Below, piece by piece: positions 37,633-50,559 of a stretch of 64,000 bases of DNA. The position numbers and the translations under genes were made by a program. Every line of letters begins with the position of its first letter. Within the stretch, counting starts at the first letter, position 1. The notes below the pieces were generated by a model. The model worked only from the letters and a program-made list of their open reading frames with translations. It did no database searches and had not been told where the DNA came from. The DNA is from Rotaria sordida (taxonomy: Eukaryota; Rotifera; Eurotatoria; Philodinida; Philodinidae): positions 62,001 to 126,000 of the forward strand of contig CAJNOL010000096.1 in NCBI GenBank assembly GCA_905250125.1. The letters run 5' to 3'.

Positions 37633-38141
37633 TCATGATGGTTTCCATGGGAAATGTTCTCCACGTGTATCTCTATGTTGAATTTTATCTCTTGCATCTT
37701 TACAAATAATATCACCTGAATCTCCATCAAGTAATGTTAATGTTGGAATACCAGTTATATGATATTTTTTTCCTATTTCTTCTTTTTTTTTTCGTTCACT
37801 ATAAGGTAATGTTAACCAAGGCATATCTTTATAATATTCATTATATGCTCTTTCATCACGATCCGAACTAATAAATATTATTTCAAAATTTTTTTCTTTA
37901 CTATAATTTTTATAAAATTCAATAAGTACTGGAGTAAAACCACGGCATGGTGGACACCTAACGAAAACAAAAAAAAAGATTTTTTTATTCGATAAAACTT
38001 TTATATGAATAATAAAACATACCAATGTGCACTGAAATAAAGACCAATTACTTTACCCTTATATATATCATCATTAAGATCAACTGGTTCATTGGATTTA
38101 TTAACAATATGTCCATCAAATAATTTTGCAACACCGGCCAT
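37633..38141 (-). CDS. Nucleoredoxin/tryparedoxin-like thioredoxin-fold protein
   Basis: Exons 38141-38023 and 37957-37633 join to 147 residues, the normal size of a single-domain tryparedoxin/nucleoredoxin. The redox centre WCPPCRGFTP (C41 and C44) is created exactly at the splice junction, where the Trp codon is split. Further family marks are GLYFSAHW before it, IIFISSDRDE, the cis-Pro loop GIPTLTLLD, and MPWLTLPY. It should reduce disulfides in the cytosol; the physiological partner is unknown. No signal peptide is visible. The intron is 65 bp. It stands alone, with several kb free on either side. Confidence 0.92.
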
Positions 38142-40206
38142 ATTTTGTTTCTTTATCTTTCCTATATTGCCAAGAAAAAAAAAATGCAGCAATGACAATT
38201 GCAGCGTCCTCAATGACTTGCATTTTTTCTTCGTTGTTGTTAATACTACGGCAGTTTTTCGTTCTTTTTTATTCTCAGCTGCACCGTTAACAAGAGGAAA
38301 TCGATAAGAACAAAAAAAAAGAAAGAAAGAAAGGGTAAGAAAAAAAACGAATGAATATTTGGTATGCCTACATTCTATAGAAATTGTAGAGAAATCATAT
38401 CTCTTCAGCTGTCTCTTAGTTTTTCTTTTATGCGTATATTATTGTAATATATTTTACTCATCAAATAACGTCAAAAATCTTATATAACATAACTTTTAAA
38501 CTACTCGAAGCGAAAAATAAATATTATTCTAATGAGAAATAACTTTATTGATTGATTTTATTAGAATAATAGAGGTTAAAGAGTATTTTTTGATGTTCTA
38601 CGGTCGTCTTGTTTCTCATTTCTTCTATGTTAGACCTTGAAAAATAATTCTTTTTTCTTCGACTACTACAACTGATAGAACTTATTCGCTTAGATAGACA
38701 AGAAATAATTAACTTACAAATATAAAATCGAATTCTTTTTTGATACAAAAAAAAAACACTAGAACGACTATCAAATTTTTGAAAATTATCTCAACTAAAA
38801 CTATTTTCGTTCTCTATATTGATCAAATAATATTAAAAGCATCATCTGGAGAAATCCATTAAGTTTTTTTTTAAAAAAGAAAGAAATGCTATAGTCAATG
38901 AAAAATAGAATAATCTAAACTATATCATATTTATTTATCAATCGAAAGACAACATTAACAAATAAAACCGATACAGTTTTAAACATAGTATAGAGAGGAA
39001 CAGGATTCTTGAAACATTTTCTCTTCTTTCACTCAATGAAATTAGTCGATACAACCAAAGAAAATCGAATAAATCCAACACCTATACCGTTACATCACCG
39101 AATCTTCGAAAATATTTGATCAGTTTCAGAACGAATTCAAACGTTTATGTTTATTTTATGATTAATTTATGGAAAAATTCGCTTCGTTTGTATTCTAATC
39201 GACGCGTGTCATTCTTCGACTCGATTATTTTTTTTTTACTTGATTCAAGTCTGATAAAAAAACTTGAGAGATGATAGAAGAACTACATTTGATCAATATT
39301 TTCCATAGTAATAGTCTTTCACATTAATCAGCAATGAAGATTAACGGCTTATTTTTTTCGACATTTTTTTCTTATTAATTGATGTTCTGCACCTAATGAG
39401 ATCCATACAAGCAACAACTTATTAAGGAAAAAATAAAGATATCATTAAACAGAACGAATTGTGAACTTTTCATCATTGAAAATAAATTAAATTTTATTAT
39501 AGTAAAGAGAATAATAAATTTATCATTTATATTTTATATTCTTCTATTAGGTATTACTCGTTTATGAGTTCGTTTAACTTTCCATCACATTAAAAAAAAG
39601 AAGACAACTTTAACATTGACCTTTATCTTCTATTTTAATAATTACTTATTATTATTATTATTATTATTGAATAAAAATATTTTTTTATTAAAAGAAGCAG
39701 TGAAATCTATGATTTATTAAGATAAATAATTTCCGTTATGTTGAAAACATTGATTTTCCATCTATCACTCTATCTACAAAACATATTATGTAGAATAACT
39801 CCAGTCCAATGTACTAAATTCGAATCATTTTCGATAGACTTTTTCAGATAATATTCATATAAATAAATTTGGACATTTTCATTTTAATCAAAAGTTGAAA
39901 ACCATGAGAAATGCATGAAACACATATATGAAAACTTCTACCACGCTCACATTATATTCTTCATATATTCGATGGATATTAACAATGAAAAATTCATTAT
40001 TTTCACTTGTTTTTTTATTTAAGACACATTGATTAATATCGTTATAAAAAAATGTGTACCGTGTTTGATTGAATGTTATGATAAATTCCAATGTTGCCAT
40101 ACTTCTGCTACTAAAAATAATCACCGTTCTTTACTACAATGTTAATACATATTGTGTAAAAGATTTGATTTGGATAATTTGTTTCTAACCATTTCTACTA
40201 TTTTAT
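38142..40206. other. Gene-free interval
   Basis: About 2 kb of AT-rich sequence. A hydrophilic minus-strand frame at 38545-38748 and one at 39888-40124 show no domain. Nothing is supported. Confidence 0.6.
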
Positions 40207-40210
40207 TTAA

Positions 40211-40909
40211 GGCCTTCTCCTACCCTCAAAAATCGATCTCAACCCAGGAGCCTTCAAATGACATGAAATTTTCAGTCCGATATGATGGCGTTTGAGGGAG
40301 ATATTGGCCAAACACGGATCAAAAATAGCGAATTTAGCAATCCAAATTTCTCAGTCCAGGTCCGTGTGATGTATTTAAATTTTTTTTTGTTCTGCAAGAG
40401 TTTGTCAGAATGCAGGGCATCACAGAGTCATTTTCTTAAAGTTCTTATTTTTTCAGCGAAAAGAAGGAATCACAAGTTCAATAACTGAAAAAAAACATTT
40501 AAAAAAATGACGCTGTTTCTCTCGAGGTATTTTCTTATATTATTATAAAAAACGCTTATTTTAAAAGAAAACGACTCTGTAGTGTCCTGCGTCTTGACAT
40601 GCTCTTTCCAACGAAAAATACATTAAAATACATCAGATAGGCCTGTACTGAGAAATTTAGGTTGCACGTTCCACAAGTCACAAACTGAGGAAAAAACCAA
40701 AAAAGATTTTCGGTGTTTTTCAAAAATTGCCTATTTTTCGAATAGGGAGTGATGAAAATTTTCAAAAACTTTTGGACAAAACGAGGTGTTGAGTAAAAAC
40801 TTTTGTTGTTTATGAGAGATCAGATGACGGGCTATCATCTTCTCCTGTATTGATCTTTGTTTCAATCATTCTAATGAAAATATGACTTTTTTTGAGGGAG
40901 GAGGAGGCC
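40211..40909. mobile_element. Foldback MITE with TTAA target duplication (piggyBac-like)
   Basis: The ends GGCCTTCTCCTACCCTCAAA and, inverted, GGCCTCCTCCTCCCTCAAA are flanked by TTAA on both sides (40207-40210 and 40910-40913), the target site of piggyBac-type elements. The whole 699 bp is an imperfect palindrome: GCAATCCAAATTTCTCAGT on the left matches ACTGAGAAATTTAGGTTGC on the right. No coding. Superfamily is inferred from the TTAA site alone. Confidence 0.78.
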
Positions 40910-40913
40910 TTAA

Positions 40914-42286
40914 TAAATATATTTTTGTTTGATGCAGATTCAATATGAACTATATATGTGATTTTGGCCGATTTTTTAATATTTTGAGATATTGATTATT
41001 GTATTGAAGAGTAATATCTTCTTAATCGCATATTTTTCCTTTCGAAAATATTCTTTGAAAGTTGACATCATCTTGGCGCAATAATCTATCGTCATTGATG
41101 AAATAATTGTTGGGCTAGTTGGAAGAAATATAAGTGTAGAAGGTGATGGTTGACAACCAACATTCATAAATAGATTCATGACTGAGAATTAACAGTTATA
41201 TTAGACAATGCCAATTACTAATCCAATATATTAGCTTTAATTAGACAACTTTTCTAAGTTTGAATAAAATTTAAAAAAAAAAGAATTGTTGTTTCACTCT
41301 TTTCCTTCTTGCTGACAAACATACGCATGTACAAATATAGATGTATCAATATAACAAAAAGAAATACTGATTATACGAAAAACAACAACACATATAATGG
41401 AATCAAAAGAAAAACAAGTTAAAAAAGGAACCAGAAAATAAAGATTCTTTTTTATTTTATAAAAATTGAGAAAAAGTGTCTGCTTTAGTTGACAATTCTG
41501 AGTTTGTCTTCCTTTCTTTTGCATTTGCACATGTCAGATCTCTCTGTCTATGTTACATTTTACCTTTAGCTTGACAAAGAAATGTTTCCTTTATTGTTTT
41601 TATTTTATTTACCTTACATAATGGAAAAAAACGAGTTAATTTTTTAATATTTAAAACAATTGTGAAATATTCGCACATTTAACAAAGAAGTCTATATGCT
41701 TTTTTCGGACAAGATTTATTCATTGTTTAGATGTTAGTATGAAGTTTTTCTTCTCACAGGTAACCATGTTGTTTTTTTTTGTTTATCTAAGAAAAATATT
41801 TTTGATGTTATATCATTTATTTTTAAAATATGATCTTATTTATTTAGCGAGGAATCTTTCAGCTTATTTACAACATGTCACCTGACAATTTTATAATCAT
41901 TTTATTCCTATATCATAAAGAAATGAAACTACACAATTCAAAGAAAGGCGTATTGGAATTTTAGCAGCATGTTTTTGTCAGCTACACAATTGGGTCATTT
42001 CGTTTCTAATAGAGGTGATTCACGACCAAGTGATTAGTTTAAACAACATAATAATAAAGATTCTTTATCTTATCAATATCTTTTTCTATTTGTCTCAAGT
42101 ACTTTACATCTTCTCCAAGAATAATATCAATATTATATTCTTCATCTGAAGTTCTTTAAAGAACTATATATATATATATCAACGTATTTATCAATATATT
42201 CTATATTCATCAATAATAACAAACAAAAATAAACCATTTTATATGATGACAAGACATTTTATTTAGAATTTTGGTTTGATAAAAGT
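40914..42286. other. Gene-free interval
   Basis: About 1.4 kb of AT-rich DNA without a supportable frame or repeat. Confidence 0.6.
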
Positions 42287-43173
42287 TTATTTTTGTTTTT
42301 TAATAGGAATATAATTTCCATTATGTAGAAAACATTGTTTAAAAACATTAATTTGTGATCGATTTTTGTAATAAATGTCATTGGATCGATGACCTAAATT
42401 TCGAAGCATTTCATAAACAATTTCTCCAGCCCAAAATAAAGCATTGGAACTGTTTTTAACTGATCCATTAAGTTTATCTTGATTTAATTCAATTTCGAAT
42501 TCACCATCAATCATAAATGTTGATCCATGAGAAATACAAAAAACATACGGAAGAGAATCATTATTTTCTTTTTGATTTTTTTCATCAATTGGATAAATAT
42601 TTATGATGGGCATTTCACCATTTTCACATTGGACTTTAAGACACATTAATTGATAATGTAATAATAAATATTGATTGAAATAAATTGAATTTTCTATTAA
42701 ATTTGACTGTGATAATACTCCATGTATTAAGAAACAGTTTGATTTACCACAGATTTGATACATATTTTGTAAAATTTCTGGTTTAAATAATCTATCGACA
42801 ACAATTTGTAAAGCATTTTCAATAATTGATACTTGGCCTGATGTAAAACCATTGTGAATTTCATAAAGAATTTCAAAGTTTTCTTGAGAATTTTGTGATT
42901 TAATTCGTTTTGCCTGACTACAATAAATCTGTTCTTCGTTTTCTAATATATCACTATCACTATCACTATCACTATCATAGGATGTTCTTCGATAGTTTTC
43001 ACAATCAGATAATGAAGAAATAGATTCTTCGTATTCATTAGAACCTAATGGTTGATAGCAAAGATCTAAGAACTGTATTAGAATGTTAAAAGATCAATAT
43101 ATATATATATAGAATAACTTACTCGACATTTAAATCGACTTAAACAAAACGTTGACAATAAGTGTCGTAACAT
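42287..43173 (-). CDS. Unidentified protein, possible degenerate metallopeptidase-like
   Basis: Exons 43173-43123 and 43072-42287 join in phase 0 through a 50-bp GT-AG intron to 278 residues. The first exon gives a short hydrophobic start (MLRHLLSTFCLSRF). A run of four Asp-Ser pairs, from a GATAGT microsatellite, follows near residue 55. The C-terminal half is well ordered and ends in FWAGEIVYEMLRNLGHRSND and FKQCFLHNGNYIPI. The YEMLRNLGH stretch resembles a zincin HEMLHNLGH-type helix in which the metal-binding His residues would be Tyr and Arg, so any such enzyme would be inactive. That relation is an inference from one motif. An AG acceptor-like site lies 8 nt before the ATG. The gene model is solid; function is unknown. 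Confidence 0.72.
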
Positions 43174-43181
43174 TTGATTTG

Positions 43182-43183
43182 CT
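43182..43183 (-). promoter_or_regulatory. Acceptor-like AG 8 nt before the start of the 42287-43173 gene
   Basis: Minus-strand CTTTTACTAG precedes the start codon by 8 nt, as at other genes here. It may be a cis- or trans-splice acceptor. Confidence 0.35.
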
Positions 43184-43458
43184 AGTAAAAGATGAAAAAT
43201 TGCTTTCTTGATAATGTATGTCGAAGAATGAAATGAATATAATATGTTAGTTTGAACAGTGTCTAGGTCTTTTTATATAAGCAAGTTGTTGTTGTTTACA
43301 ATGTAGGATAGTTTTTTGTCCTGTTCTGTATGACGTTATTGATGTTACTAAGGCACTTTTAAAATGTTGTTTATTGATTACTTGGTCATAATTCTATTTT
43401 TTTTTGACAATTTATGTATGGAGAAAATGATGATACATCGATTGAAATCAGCCTTGAG

Positions 43459-43558
43459 NNNNNNNNNNNNNNNNNNNNNNNNNNNNNNNNNNNNNNNNNN
43501 NNNNNNNNNNNNNNNNNNNNNNNNNNNNNNNNNNNNNNNNNNNNNNNNNNNNNNNNNN
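43459..43558. other. Assembly gap (100 N)
   Basis: Exactly 100 N, the usual placeholder for a gap of unknown size. CCTTGAG occurs on both sides of the gap, so the contigs may actually overlap. Confidence 0.95.
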
Positions 43559-45120
43559 CCTTGAGGCTTTTTCATCTTGAAGAAAAGTTCAAAAATACGT
43601 CAATGTAATGGAAAATTTACATTTAAATCAAACAGGTTCGACCTTTCTATCGGTTAACATTTCGTTTTTTATTTTTTTGTAAACTTGTTCTTCATTTGTT
43701 TTCATTGATTCTGTTATTATTGAATTCGCCTTTGAAAATATCCTCGCTTCATTCGATAAATAGACATGTTTACATCAGTCGATTTTCATTTACAGACTAT
43801 CTGAATGTTCTGCGGAACATGTAAAATTTCTAATCGATTCCTGTGAAAGTTATAAAACTGGTCTCCAGGAATTGCTGAGTGACTCTGAGAAATCTATATG
43901 AGTCATTACACGATAGAGATACCTCAAATGTGGATTACGTACTTAACTAATGTCACCGATTTCAATGAAATTTTGTTTGTACGTAGCATCAAGTGAGATA
44001 TGAAAGCACCAAAAATTTTCAGCTTCGAAAATCGTTCTCTTGGCGAGATATTCAATCTACAGCAGACAAACTCTAAAGTGAAAAACAAGGATAATCATTC
44101 CAGTACTCATCCATTGTAAATTTCACAATTATTCAATGAATATGCTTTTACTCATCAAATTTTGCACTAAACATATTAAACTTGAATTTAACAGATAGTT
44201 GATTTTAGTTAAATGCTTATTTTTTGCTACAGTGCAAATTTAGCACTATGCACTTATCTCTAGGAAAAATGAGTTTTTATTTCATCGGAAGGTGTACATC
44301 TTGTAGAGCTTATTGACTTCTATAGAACACCATTGACTACGAGTTCAATTTTTTTTTAATATCAAATTGTAGTATTATTTTGGATGTCTCTTTTAAAAGT
44401 CAATTGTTATTTAGTTTTTGCAGTTTGTGGAACATTGGGTAAATATGAAAGGCATGTTGGACTGTTTACTTGTCCTGCTGTTTAATTATTATGGAATGAA
44501 TATTTCTTGATTGTATAATTTGTAGGAAAATTTTTGAAAGAGGATTGGATTGATGACAAGGTTTTTTTCGAATATGATTTGATAATTCGATGATAATCAT
44601 AGAAATCATATATATCAAGGATTTGAATGTCGAATTGAAGATCTTTTTCTCGGTTTTTAGTAAATATTCTGCGCGTGGTTTAATACTCATGATAGGGACT
44701 TTAACTTTGGAGGCAAGTTCAATCAGTAATAATCATAGAAATTTTCTGTCTTGGATAATCTGAAGATTTAGTTTAATATATGCTATTGTAATTATGCTTG
44801 AATTCATAGTTAATAATTTGCTAGTTCACATTGTTAAATTGAAGACTTATATTTATTTCTACTTTAGGTTCAACGATTTCATGAGTAAATTTCAATACTT
44901 CGTCCGAATCGATGCATTTTAAGTTCATATGTATTTTCATCCTTAATTTCGATACCAATGTACAGGTTCAACAAAAACGCCTCAATCTATAACCCATCGA
45001 GTGAGCAGAAGTTTTCATCAGAAGTGTCGTGTGGGTTGGATAGAATTGTGAGTTTATTCAAAAAACTTCAATCGATTTGATTAGTTGTCGGTTGAGATAC
45101 TTCTTAAGATTGTAGTTCGA
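43559..45120. other. Gene-free interval
   Basis: About 1.6 kb with slightly more mixed composition than elsewhere. It may hold old repeats, but no borders, frames or inverted ends could be fixed. Confidence 0.5.
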
Positions 45121-46243
45121 TGTAAATGTCAGCGTCTAAACTGAGATAACGTCCAATCTCAGATTGGCCTAGGCGAATGTGGGATCCGAGTTTGGATGCA
45201 TCCATACTCAGACCCGACATTAGAACAGACGTTTGTCGAGGCCATTTTCAGATAAAATATAAAACACAGGTCTATTCTAGGATTGGACTGAAATAGTCAG
45301 GCATATCTTAGATTGAACTAGGCAAATGTTAGAATGAAAGATTTGCACGACCAATCTCGGATTGGCCTAGGCCAGTATTGGAATGAATACGCGCTACTCT
45401 GTACTCGATGTTAAAGATAATGCCTGAAAGTTTTATTCTGATCAAACAGTAATGTTGACCAACTTCATGTCTCATTTTATTCCGAGATCCATGACCAGTT
45501 TTTCATGAACGTCCTTCAAAATTCTGTAATATGACTGCACAAAACCAATTCATTGATTGATCTTGGTTGAGCACAACATCCGAACTCGAAAAGTATTATC
45601 AATTTTGAAATGATGTTTACACCACCTATGAAATTTGCCATCAATACCACTTCTCTTGCCACCTCCCGTATGCTTTAAAGCAAGAATAATCCTATGATAA
45701 TACTCCAATAAAAACATTATTTTTTGTGGATATTTCAATCCGGCACGGCGCTAATTGACTTTAATCATTTTCATCAACGATTACATTGTCAATTTCAACG
45801 GTTATTTTTTGTGTCGATGGAAGATTAGTTGCCAATAAGTTGGCACTCATAGTGATAAAAACAACACGTTGAAACAAACCATAAAATCTTAATTTTATAT
45901 AACTATTTTTTACGGTGACTGTAGGTGAGTTTTTCTTCCCGACTCTTCCAATCCATCTTTTACTCGTTAGATTGTATGGAATGAAGTATCCTCTCTCTGT
46001 ATCACAATGAATTCATGAAGTTCACAATTCATTCTGACATTTGCCTAGTCCAATCTAAGATTCCCCTGACTATTTCAGTGTAATCCTAGAATGAACCTGT
46101 GTTTTATATTTTATCCGAGAATGGCCTCAACAAACGTCTGTTGAATGTCGGGTCTGAATATGGATGCGTCCAATCTCGGATCTCACATTCTCCTAGGCCA
46201 ATCTGAGATTGAACGTTATCTCGATTTGGACAGTGACATACAC
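45121..46243. repeat. Foldback element with ~220-bp arms
   Basis: The left arm 45121-45340 recurs inverted at 46026-46243 around a 690-bp centre. Landmark: CCAATCTCAGATTGGCCTAG near 45152 against CTAGGCCAATCTGAGATTG near 46193. The motif CCAATCT/AGATTGG is reiterated within each arm (also AGATTGAACTAGGCAAATG). Non-coding; no target duplication was identified, so the superfamily is unknown. Confidence 0.82.
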
Positions 46244-46438
46244 ATAGAGCATGAAAGTGTACCTCAATTCTAAAAAGGCATAGATATGATCGAAATTTTG
46301 AACTTTACTCAATAATTGATTCTATCCGAGTCAACCTGCCATTATCTCTGATTCGAGTGAAAATCTAAAGAATTATTTGTTTAATAAAATGTAATTATTA
46401 TTATTATTTAATAAAGAAAGAAAAAAAAGTAAATGAAA

Positions 46439-47068
46439 TTAAATATTGGGAAAAGCTTTTGCAAGTTTCTGATTATCAATAGCATATTCTTGTTCCCATC
46501 GTGAAACATATGTTGTATAAATAATTCCATCATCATCAATATTTTCTTTGGCAATCATTTTTAAAACTTTTCTTTGACATGATTTAAATTTTTCAATATT
46601 ATTTCTTTCACAATAAAAAGCATAAAGTTCATCATTTGAACAAACCATTTTCATTTGTTTTTTCCATGTTTTTATTCGATTAAAACGATTTGTATTATTA
46701 CCAAGAACTTGAAAATATCGATTATAAATTGGTTCTTTTGTTAATTGAATTAATTGACGAAGTGTTGACATACATAATAATGAAAGAGATGATGTATTCG
46801 TTTTTGTTCCATTAGATAAACATTTTTCATTAAATTGACCTTCACTAAATAAAGTAAAAATATTTTCTTGTTCATCTGGACAACATTCAACCACAGCACG
46901 ACATCGAACTTCATAAGCTTGACGAGCAGGTATAATTGGTGATCGATTAAGAAATTCTTTATGTAATTTAATTAATTCATTTAAATCATTTTCAATTGTT
47001 GATGATGGAATTAATCCATTTACTAAGACAATAAAAATTATTAGAAAAATACCAATACGAACAAACAT
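46439..47068 (-). CDS. Secreted cysteine-containing protein of unknown function
   Basis: A single uninterrupted frame encodes 209 residues from the ATG at 47068; an in-frame ATG at 47098 would add ten. The later start is preferred because it begins a normal signal peptide (MFVRIGIFLIIFIVLVNG). The mature part is hydrophilic and mostly helical, with a spaced Cys set (RCRAVVECCPDE, EKCLSNG, LLCMST, MVCSNDE, FYCERN, KSCQRK) suggesting disulfides in an extracellular protein. Two NxT/S sites (NGTKTNTSS) are possible glycosylation points. Lack of introns contrasts with the neighbouring genes. No family is recognised. Confidence 0.75.
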   Translation of the reverse strand: MFVRIGIFLIIFIVLVNGLIPSSTIENDLNELIKLHKEFLNRSPIIPARQAYEVRCRAVVECCPDEQENIFTLFSEGQFNEKCLSNGTKTNTSSLSLLCMSTLRQLIQLTKEPIYNRYFQVLGNNTNRFNRIKTWKKQMKMVCSNDELYAFYCERNNIEKFKSCQRKVLKMIAKENIDDDGIIYTTYVSRWEQEYAIDNQKLAKAFPNI

Positions 47069-47311
47069 TATCAATATTCGACTAGAATATATAAACATTT
47101 ATTAAATTATTCAAATTTAGACATCATCTTACGCTTTCTATTTAAAAGTAAATGTCTATGTATACAAACAGTTTATATTAAGTTTCAGAGAAATGTTCCA
47201 GAAAATGTATCGATGAGATCTGTACAAATGCTCATCAATATTGTCTTCACACGAATATCCCATGTCACAATTTATATAAACTTAACAATTTCAATGAAAA
47301 AAGAAAGAATT

Positions 47312-47462
47312 TTACCTTGTTTATCGTTAAAACATGTTAAAAATGTGAATTTAATGAAGTATCACGTACGCTTTTCCCCATTAAAATGAGATTAACGTAA
47401 AATAACCCTTGAGACTTCGTTAAACTCACATTTTTAACGCGTTTTATCGATAAAAAAGGTAA
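47312..47462. repeat. 150-bp foldback MITE-like repeat
   Basis: The left arm (TTACCTTGTTTATCGTTAAA, then GTTAAAAATGTGAATTTAA) is mirrored by the right arm ending in TTTATCGATAAAAAAGGTAA. The whole stretch can fold into one hairpin with a loop near 47385. Non-coding. Confidence 0.75.
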
Positions 47463-47532
47463 CATTTTTTTCTTTGAATTTTTTCAATGAATAGAAATTT
47501 GTTCATTGTATACTCTCCATTGATCATTTAAT

Positions 47533-48457
47533 TACTTGGGTCTAACTAAAAGTTCTGTCATCATTAAATAAAAGCATAAAGATTTGGAGATATTGTTAAT
47601 TTTATTTTATCAAATGTTGAGGATAGTTGCTAGTATTATTTATTTCAAGATCAAACTTTTCGAACAATTAATTAAAAGTTTTTTTTTGAACTCTTTTTCT
47701 GAAAAACTTTTTTAGCTACTTTGGAAACCGCATGAGCAGCACATCATATTTCATTTATTTAATCAGTTAAACTACGTCCGACTCAATCACTTAATCATAG
47801 ATTACCTAGTATCACTTCTGGCGAATATGGTAGATGTGACATTATATTAATGTCTTCCTCTGTCAAATAATTAATAATATTGGACAAGTATCAAATTAAC
47901 GATGATTGTCAAACAATTTTCGACATTTGGAACCTGATATCTACGTTTGTTTTTATATTACATTAATAAAAGGCTTCGGACAATTTTCAATATAATACTT
48001 GTGACCTACACCCTTGCCTTTATTTACACTCAGGACTATTTCATTTAAAGAATATACAAAACAAAGTTTTGATTGAAATCTGTCTTCATAAGCAATAGTC
48101 TTTGACGATTCGTCTTCAATATGGCAGTTAGCATTAGATGACTTATAACTATCCTATTTTAAATAAATCCATATCTCATCATGAGTAATGCTAGAATGAA
48201 ATTGACACAATCGAAGAAAATTTCGCTAAATTTTTAAAACAAATGAAACATAATTAGCTCATACGATTTCCAAGGTAGCTAAAAAAGTTTTTCAGAAAAA
48301 GAGTTCAAAAAAAAACTTTTAATTAATTGTTCTAAAAGATTGATCTTGAAATAAATAATCATGGCAACTATCCTTAACATTTTATAAAATAAAATTAAAA
48401 ATATCTCCAAATCTTTATATTTTTATTTAATGATGACAGAACTTTTGGTCAAACCTA
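47533..48457. mobile_element. Non-autonomous element with ~205-bp terminal inverted repeats
   Basis: The left arm (about 47535-47740) and right arm (about 48255-48457) are inverted copies. Landmarks are AAAAGTTCTGTCATCATTAA on the left and TTAATGATGACAGAACTTTT on the right, with AGCTACTTTGGAAACCG against its diverged complement at the inner ends. About 510 bp of non-coding sequence lie between. TA dinucleotides at the outer ends would fit Tc1/mariner, but the border is uncertain by a few bases. Confidence 0.7.
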
Positions 48458-50559
48458 ATTAATTCTTATTTTTCCAAGTTATTTAAAGATAAATCTTTGA
48501 ATGAGTAATCAAGTTTAAAAGAAATTTACCTAGAATAAAGAGGAATAAGAAATTAAAATAGAAATGTATTTTTATTTAAAAACAGTGAAGTCATGAATTT
48601 TCAATCAGATTTCAGCTGTACCAGTTAATGAAAAGGAAAGTACATTATTTCTGTTGTTCTGTATTTTCTGAATGTACTTCCATAGAAATGAAACTAATTA
48701 CTCACTCAATCAGAACTTTTTTCTTGTTAAATAAACATGAGTGAACAAAAAAGGCATTTAACTTACTTTGTATTTTTTATTATTTGTTTCTGTACTTTTT
48801 CTTGAATTTTGAAAAAAAAGGAAAAAAGAACCATAAGGTTTCTTTTCAAAATTATCAAACACAATTGAATAAAACAAAAGAAAATTTTATTTGTGGTATT
48901 TTTTTTATTTTCTTAATAAAGTTAATCGAAACGAATAAAAATACTGCTTTTATGGAAAAATATTTAAAAGAACAATAATGTCATAGCAGCTTATTGAAGC
49001 TTTAAAATTGAACTAAGAGAAATGAAGTCGATATTTATTCAGTTCTGCTTTTAGTAGACGTGAAATATGTTAAACAACAACGAATATTTACAACTCAATG
49101 GTTGATGAAGGGTACCAAGACTTATAAATGTTAAGTCAAATATCAAGAAGACATGCCAATAATACTAAGACAGCAGAGAAAACAACACATCAGTAAACAC
49201 CTGTGAGTGGAAACATTGTTTCTTTCGTTTCAGCTAGAAAACTCCAGGAATACGAATATGAGATCGAACCGACACAAGAAAAACTCTATCAGCATACTTT
49301 TTTTGACTTTTATATGCATTTGTATATATGGAACTTATAGCTTTTGTCTGATTTCTAATCTGTATTGATTGTGATTTTGCAAAAATAATAAGCCAATATA
49401 TAACAATCAAAAAAAGAACACTTTATGTACGATATGAAATATAACCTCATAAAATTGTCAATGTATCGTAGGAGCAGTTTTTCAATTAGGAAAAGGTGGA
49501 ACAGAATTCTCAAAAAATTTACGGAAACGAGAAACCAACAAAATTTGTTCTCCAAGAATTCTAGTAGAAATAGAAAAATAATTATATAATAGATAAAGAA
49601 TATTGGAAGGAAGAAAGTTTTTCATGTTTTGAATAGTATACATCTATTGGAATTTCGTCTATTGTTTTTGAAGAATTTCTGAATATGTTTACAATGTATC
49701 GAATTCAATTTCTGACAATCTATTTCAATTATGAATAATATTACAAACACAGTGTCAAATAAGATTTTTCAAAAACTAAAATTATAATTTCACATTCAAG
49801 ACAATAGTCTATCATACCAGCTTGTAACATTCTCATCAATGGTAGCTATAATCATTTATACTTAGCGTATAGTTGCTATAGCTATGTGAAAAAAAAGTTC
49901 CAATATTACTATTCAAGCCTGTAATATCTATTATGATGACTACAGTTGTTGCTCTAGGATCTAAACATTGTGATTGAAATCCTACAAGGTGGATGTTATC
50001 ATCTGTGTTCAAATGTATCACAATTTCTTTTACCAATATATCAGTAGTATTGAACAGAGTATATATTCGATGATTATTGTAGTCAATAAGAAATATAACT
50101 TTTCTTTTCTTTCATACAGATATATCACAAGGTAAATTTTGTTAATGACTTCCAAATTCTTGACAATTTTCAGTCACTGCAGTCTATATTATTCAACAAA
50201 TTATCGATGTAATGGAACTGAATACGATGATTGAAAAAATTAAATCTGTAAAGATTTTAATTTGTTTGATCTATGAAGACATCATAATATCTATTGATTA
50301 CATGTTATTTTCATAATTATTCATGTTATTTTATGAATAAATTACAATGTTCATGTACATCACGATAAATAACATAAAGAACAATTCCATCAAAGAAAAG
50401 GAAAATTAAAAGTACGAATATATAAGCAGAATAATTAGGACACCTTAACTCAAATACAAGTAAACAAAGTAACTTGAACAGAATATAATGAATACATAAA
50501 ACAAATAAAACTCTTTCAATCACAAAAAAAATCAGTTTCTTCGCATATAATATATAGCA
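48458..50559. other. Gene-free interval
   Basis: About 2.1 kb of AT-rich DNA. Small frames at 48784-48978, 49355-49555 and 49836-50036 have no domain. Nothing is supported. Confidence 0.55.

Noticed and set aside
42958-42985. TATCAC microsatellite as a separate repeat element
   Set aside because: It encodes the Asp-Ser run of the 42287-43173 gene and is only a few units long.
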